The notes beneath the pieces were generated by a model that had not been told where the DNA came from, did not search any database, and worked only from the letters and a program-made list of their open reading frames with translations. Source: JADHZC01 sp964409505 (GTDB lineage: Bacteria; Pseudomonadota; Alphaproteobacteria; Rickettsiales; Rickettsiaceae). From it: a DNA stretch of 7,058 nt. This document shows positions 1 to 4,876 of the stretch, piece by piece. Position 1 is the stretch's first letter, and each line of letters begins with the position of its first letter. The stretch lies in assembly GCA_964409505.1 (NCBI GenBank), contig CAYPDK010000016.1:1-7058 (forward strand), read 5' to 3'. A program made the position numbers and the translations under genes.

Positions 1-440
<440 letters not shown>

Positions 441-893
441 AGTTTGATTATGTCCTAACTTTAAAAAAAGTGTGACATTTAAATTTATAAAACCTTTCTT
501 ACGAGAGACTTTATAATTTATATAGTATATATAAACACTACTATCACTACCTTCACCTAATTACTAAATAATTATTTATTGTACTTGTAAAACATCCACG
601 GCTGAGTTTGAACAAATTAAATTTACTCAATAAAATACCCAAAAAACTCCGGAATTTCTGATACAAATTCTTAATTTAAACTCTAGTTGCAAAAACAGAG
701 AAATCGCCGTGTCAATAAAATCACAACAATTCAACTACGACAATCACATCTATAGAAATTGCCTAGAGCTCATAAATTATCAAAAATCAGCCACACTAAA
801 TAGTAATAAGGAAAAATTTCTTTTTTGTCAACTACAAACTCAAAATAAAAGATCTCTGTTGAAATTTTATATTTTATCTAAGTAAATAAGTGT
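441..893. other. 453-bp AT-rich intergenic region / 16S leader
   Basis: This gap between the cca stop codon and the 16S 5' end has no credible reading frame and no tRNA that I can fold. It contains one promoter candidate facing the 16S gene (803-831). It also has a 13-nt AT palindrome, TATATA-G-TATATA on the plus strand (519-531), and short self-complementary words near 650 (TCCGGA) and 766 (GAGCTC). I see no GC-rich stem followed by a T-run after cca, so a classical terminator there is not supported. No convincing boxA antitermination motif was found. The part below about 795 is probably transcribed as the pre-16S leader and removed during maturation, which is inferred from the promoter position. 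Confidence 0.6.
803..831 (-). promoter_or_regulatory. Candidate sigma-70-type promoter for 16S rRNA
   Basis: Reading the minus strand, a perfect -35 hexamer TTGACA (831-826) is followed by a 17-nt spacer and a -10-like TATTAC (808-803), which matches four of six consensus bases. Transcription would start near 795 and run through about 355 nt of leader into the 16S gene. It is the best -35/-10 pair in the gap. A second TTGACA at 715-710 has no acceptable -10 at normal spacing. Motif match only; in DNA this AT-rich, chance -10 hits are common. Confidence 0.45.
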
Positions 894-2165
894 TTATTCT
901 TTGTTATTTTTAATCTGAGAAGCAATCTTATCTAAGTATGAAATAAGCATTTCGTAAGAATCTTGAAATTTACTTTTAATCCACTGAGACTTTAATTCTG
1001 TAAGTAGAATGCCAATCATTTTGGGTGGAATATTTGCATTTAACAAGTTTTGTCCTGTTATAGGAAATATAGGTTTAATTTTTATAGATCTTAAAAAATT
1101 GTAATGCTGCTCTATACTTTGATGTTCTAAAGACAAAAACATGGAAGCTAATAATATATATTGTAGAGAGAATATTCTATTCTCTAACCAAAATTCCGAC
1201 ACCATGCATAATACTTCTGAGATATGCAAAATTTTGTCTCTTATTTTTTTAATAAAATTTATCAAAGATAAAAGTACTTGGATTTCTTTATTAGAAAATG
1301 CAAGTTCGTTCAATTTTCTTTTATCTAATCCTTGTATATCTACGAAAAGAAGAGCGTATATTGTAATTATATCTGGCTTAATTGAGTAATTTTTGCTAAA
1401 ATCTATCTTTTTTAAATAATCAATTCTAAATTCGTTTTTCTTAAAAGGAAAAATATTTTCTAAAATTGAAGAATTGTTTATTATTTCTAAATTTTGTATT
1501 AATCTATTTTGGTCAAAATTACCCAATAATATATCAAATTCATTTTTTAACCTTTGAGGAGCAAGTTGCCTTAACCCTTTTCTAAGAGCAATACAAGCGT
1601 TAAGAGACTCCTTATGAAATTGATCCGAGTATTTTGTAGAAAATCTAAAAAATCTCAAAATTCTAAGAAAATCTTCCTTGATCCTTTTCATAGGATTTCC
1701 TATAAATATAACTTTTCGTTCTTTGATGTGCTCAATCCCCCCAAAATAATCAAAAATTTTTTTTTGAATAGGACAATAACTCATAGCATTAATGGTAAAG
1801 TCTCTTCTTGAGGCATCGTGATAGAAACTACTTGAAAATTTTACTTCTGCGTGTCTACCATAACATTTTTTATCTTCTCTTAAAGTTGTAATTTCAAATT
1901 TTTCATTCTTAATAATAGCTGTAATGGTTCCGTGTTTTATGCCAGTTCTTATAGTTTTTATACCATGAGAATTGAGAATTTTTTCAACTTTTATAGGTAA
2001 AAAATTTGTTGCAATATCTACATCATAGGACTCAATACCTAAAAGACAATCCCTTACAACACCACCTACTAAACGAGCCTCTCCCCCCTCAGAAATAATA
2101 TACCGAATAATATCAAGATAATATCTTGAACTAATAGTAAGATTTTTTTTTAAAATATTTTCCAT
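894..2165 (-). CDS. cca: CCA tRNA nucleotidyltransferase / poly(A) polymerase family protein
   Basis: Nucleotidyltransferase of the class II CCA-adding/poly(A) polymerase family, which builds or repairs the 3' CCA of tRNAs from CTP and ATP in the cytoplasm. Visible motifs: nucleotide-binding loop LVGGVVRD (residues 32-39); metal-binding carboxylates in DVDIAT (D48, D50); RRDFTINAM (120-128); FDYFGG (138-143); the nucleotide-selecting region KEDFLRILRFFRF (163-175); and LAPQRLKNEF (201-210). The 423-residue length is normal for alphaproteobacterial members. The rest is the helical body and tail. Bacterial poly(A) polymerases share the head motifs, so poly(A) activity is the alternative; CCA addition is preferred because every Rickettsiales cell needs it. 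The ATG start lies 11 bp after the clpB stop codon with no Shine-Dalgarno match, so translational coupling to clpB is likely. A9 tracts fall at codons 5-8 (2143-2151) and in the QKKI segment (1757-1765); the frame is intact at both. Confidence 0.93.
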   Translation of the reverse strand: MENILKKNLTISSRYYLDIIRYIISEGGEARLVGGVVRDCLLGIESYDVDIATNFLPIKVEKILNSHGIKTIRTGIKHGTITAIIKNEKFEITTLREDKKCYGRHAEVKFSSSFYHDASRRDFTINAMSYCPIQKKIFDYFGGIEHIKERKVIFIGNPMKRIKEDFLRILRFFRFSTKYSDQFHKESLNACIALRKGLRQLAPQRLKNEFDILLGNFDQNRLIQNLEIINNSSILENIFPFKKNEFRIDYLKKIDFSKNYSIKPDIITIYALLFVDIQGLDKRKLNELAFSNKEIQVLLSLINFIKKIRDKILHISEVLCMVSEFWLENRIFSLQYILLASMFLSLEHQSIEQHYNFLRSIKIKPIFPITGQNLLNANIPPKMIGILLTELKSQWIKSKFQDSYEMLISYLDKIASQIKNNKE

Positions 2166-2176
2166 CTAAAATAGAG

Positions 2177-4756
2177 TTAATTCATATCTAGAAAAATCTT
2201 ATCATCTTTTACATCAATTCTAATTGAATCACCTTCTTTCACTTTAGATTGAAGTAACATATTTGCAATGTAATTCTGTAATTCATTTTGTATTACTCGT
2301 TTTATAGGTCTTGCTCCATAATTTTCTATGTGTCCTTTCCTTTTAAGAAATTCAATTAGACTGTACTCATAATCAATTTTTATATTCTTATTTTCCTTCA
2401 TTAAACTAAAAAATTCATTTATCTGAAGTTCAATTATTTGTGCTATTGATGAATCATCAAGAGCATTGAATAGTACTATCTCATCTACTCTATTTAAAAA
2501 CTCAGGCTTAAAAATTTTATGCACTTCCTGCATTATATTGTTTTTTACAATCTCATAATCCTGATTTAAATCTCTATTTAATAAAATTTCTGATCCTATA
2601 TTGGAGGTCATAGTAATTAGGCTATGCTTAAAATTAACAGTATTACCTTGAGAATCGGTTAATCTCCCCTCGTCAAGAATTTGTAACATTAAATTAAATA
2701 TATCGTTATTAGCTTTCTCAATTTCATCGAACAAAATTATTTGGTAGGGGCGTCTTCTTATTGGTTCTGTAAGCACTCCGCCTTTCTCATATCCAACATA
2801 CCCAGGAGGAGCTCCAATTAATCTAGATACAGAGTGCTTTTCCATATACTCAGACATATCAACTCTAAGAATTGCCTTAGGGTCGTTGAATAAAAACTTA
2901 GCCAAAACCTTATTTAGTTCTGTCTTACCAACTCCAGTAGGACCCAAAAACATAAAAGATCCTATAGGTCTGTTAATATCTTGTACTCCTGTCCGGGACC
3001 TTCTGATTGCATTACTTACAATTCTTATTGCCTCATCTTGACCTATAATAGATTTTTTGAGAATATTTTCCATTTCAAGGAGCTTCTTTTTCTCATCATA
3101 TAACATTTCTTCTATTGGAATATCTGTCATTTTAGATATTACAGATGCTATATCGTGCTCTGTAACTTTTTCTTTTATGAACTGGGTTGAACCTTGAGTT
3201 TGAAGGTCTTTTATAGTACTTTTTAATTCTGGAATAATTCCATATTTTAGCTCACTTGCTCGTGTCAGATCTGAGATCCTCTCCTTTTGCTCTAATTCTA
3301 ATTTTGCATTTTCTAGGTCTTCTTTTAATTTTTGAGATTTCCTAATTTTTTGTTTTTCAGTCTCCCAAATAAGAGTCATATCTTGAGACTTTTTTTCAAG
3401 CCTTTCTAACTCTTTGTTAAGATTTACAATTTTTTCAGAAAATTTTTCATTTTTTTCTTTTTGAAGAGCAGATAACTCTATTTTCATCTGTGTTATAGAT
3501 CTATCTAACTTATCTAATTCTTCCGGCTTACTAGATACCTCAATTTTAATCTTACTTGCAGCCTCATCAATCAAATCCACGGCCTTATCAGGTAAAAATC
3601 TGTCCGTAATATATCTGTTGGACAAATTAACAGCAGCCTCAATCGCAGAATCAGATATAACAATTCCATGATGCACTTCATATCTATCTTTTATACCTCT
3701 TAAAATAGAAATAGTATCCTCTATCGAGGATTCAGGTACAAATATTGACTGAAATCTTCTTGCAAGGGCTTGATCTTTCTCAATATAGTTTTTATATTCG
3801 TTAATTGTTGTAGCTCCTATACAATGTAGCTCACCTCTTGCAAGCATAGGCTTTAAAAGATTTGCTGCATCCATTGCGCCTTCAGTACGCCCTGCACCCA
3901 CAAGGAGATGTATCTCATCTATGAATAAAATAATCTTTCCATCAGAATCTTTAATTTCATTCAACACAGATTTTAACCTCTCTTCAAAGTCACCCCTGAA
4001 CTTAGCTCCAGCTATAAGACTCCCTATATCAAGCTCTATCAGCTCAGAATTAATTAATGATTCAGGCACATCTTTTGAAATTATCCTATGAGATAAACCC
4101 TCAACTATAGCAGTCTTACCTACTCCAGGCTCACCTATCAAAACAGGGTTATTTTTAGTTCTACGAGACAAGACCTGTATTAATCGTCTTATTTCTTTAT
4201 CTCTCCCTATAATAGAATCTATTTTTCCAGATGCCGCAAGAGCCGTAATATTTTTTCCGTATTTTTCAAGAGCCTCATAAGTAAGTTCCGCATTCTCATT
4301 TACAGCGTTTTTTCCTTTTCTCATTTTTAATATACCTTCTGCAATATTTTGATTATTAATTCCATATTTTTCTAAAATTTTACTTATAGTATTATCATAA
4401 GATAAAGCTTCAAAAATAACTTCTAAGGATATAAATTTATCTTTTCTTTTTTCTGATAAAATAACAGCCTTTTCAAATACTTCTATAACCTCATAGGAGA
4501 AGGAAATCTTTCTCTCTAACTTATCATGAACAATAAAACCAGGAATTTTTTGTAGAGTTTCTTTTACATCGTTTATAATTTGTGTTGTAGAATTGCATAT
4601 ATTTTTTATTAAGTTTAATACTATTCCATTCTCCTCTTCCAAAGATGCACAAAAAATATGTATAGGCAAAATTTGTGTATGATTTTTTTTTTGTGCCAAT
4701 AAATATGCATTATTTACTACAATTTTTGAAGTATGTGTAAAGTTGTCAAAGTCCAT
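2177..4756 (-). CDS. clpB: ATP-dependent chaperone/disaggregase ClpB
   Basis: Hexameric AAA+ unfoldase (Hsp100) that pulls polypeptides out of aggregates together with DnaK/DnaJ/GrpE in the cytoplasm. At 859 residues it matches the family (E. coli ClpB is 857). Domain order: Clp N-domain (about 1-145); NBD1 with Walker A GEPGVGKT (208-215), Walker B IILFIDEIH (275-283), pore loop GAKFRGDFEER (250-260) and arginine-finger pair R333/R334; coiled-coil M-domain (about 410-525), which separates ClpB from ClpA and ClpC; NBD2 with Walker A GPTGVGKT (605-612), pore loop GYVGYEKGG (652-660), Walker B IILFDEIEKA (673-682), PEFLNRVDE (751-759) and sensor-2 GARPIKR (814-820). No ClpP-binding loop is seen, as expected for ClpB. 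The pore aromatic at 253 is Phe where E. coli has Tyr, a conservative change. An A10 run covers codons 22-25 (4683-4692). The ATG start opens a standard N-domain but has no clear Shine-Dalgarno. cca follows 11 bp downstream. Confidence 0.98.
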   Translation of the reverse strand: MDFDNFTHTSKIVVNNAYLLAQKKNHTQILPIHIFCASLEEENGIVLNLIKNICNSTTQIINDVKETLQKIPGFIVHDKLERKISFSYEVIEVFEKAVILSEKRKDKFISLEVIFEALSYDNTISKILEKYGINNQNIAEGILKMRKGKNAVNENAELTYEALEKYGKNITALAASGKIDSIIGRDKEIRRLIQVLSRRTKNNPVLIGEPGVGKTAIVEGLSHRIISKDVPESLINSELIELDIGSLIAGAKFRGDFEERLKSVLNEIKDSDGKIILFIDEIHLLVGAGRTEGAMDAANLLKPMLARGELHCIGATTINEYKNYIEKDQALARRFQSIFVPESSIEDTISILRGIKDRYEVHHGIVISDSAIEAAVNLSNRYITDRFLPDKAVDLIDEAASKIKIEVSSKPEELDKLDRSITQMKIELSALQKEKNEKFSEKIVNLNKELERLEKKSQDMTLIWETEKQKIRKSQKLKEDLENAKLELEQKERISDLTRASELKYGIIPELKSTIKDLQTQGSTQFIKEKVTEHDIASVISKMTDIPIEEMLYDEKKKLLEMENILKKSIIGQDEAIRIVSNAIRRSRTGVQDINRPIGSFMFLGPTGVGKTELNKVLAKFLFNDPKAILRVDMSEYMEKHSVSRLIGAPPGYVGYEKGGVLTEPIRRRPYQIILFDEIEKANNDIFNLMLQILDEGRLTDSQGNTVNFKHSLITMTSNIGSEILLNRDLNQDYEIVKNNIMQEVHKIFKPEFLNRVDEIVLFNALDDSSIAQIIELQINEFFSLMKENKNIKIDYEYSLIEFLKRKGHIENYGARPIKRVIQNELQNYIANMLLQSKVKEGDSIRIDVKDDKIFLDMN

Positions 4757-4794
4757 TTTAGTGATTTAAGCAAATTTAAAGCAGATTAACTGAT

Positions 4795-4824
4795 ATTTTA
4801 TTCTTTAATAGAAAAAAAGGTCAA
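4795..4824 (-). promoter_or_regulatory. Candidate promoter for clpB-cca
   Basis: In the 120-bp gap (4757-4876) upstream of clpB, the minus strand has TTGACC (4824-4819), an 18-nt spacer that includes seven T's, and TAAAAT (4800-4795). Both hexamers match five of six sigma-70 consensus bases. The start point would be near 4788, giving a leader of about 30 nt before the ATG. The -35 reads CTTGACC in context, which would also suit an alphaproteobacterial heat-shock sigma (RpoH) -35 element, but no RpoH-type -10 is present at normal spacing. Housekeeping-sigma transcription is therefore the simpler reading. The rest of the gap holds only AT-rich text and no clear terminator for the upstream gene. 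Confidence 0.5.
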
Positions 4825-4876
4825 GACAAAACATTTAAAAATATCAATTTTAATTCATTTCATAAGATAAAATTTA

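Noticed and set aside
600..625. GTTCAAAC-like text suggesting a tRNA T-arm between cca and 16S
   Set aside because: There is no matching acceptor, D or anticodon stem around it on either strand.
687..715. Second TTGACA upstream of 16S as an additional rRNA promoter
   Set aside because: No acceptable -10 hexamer lies at 16-19 nt spacing; the best text there is TTGCAA.
1141..1811. Plus-strand open frames (1141-1389 and 1614-1811) inside cca
   Set aside because: They lie opposite a gene with a full set of family motifs, have no recognisable domain, and are expected by chance in AT-rich antisense.
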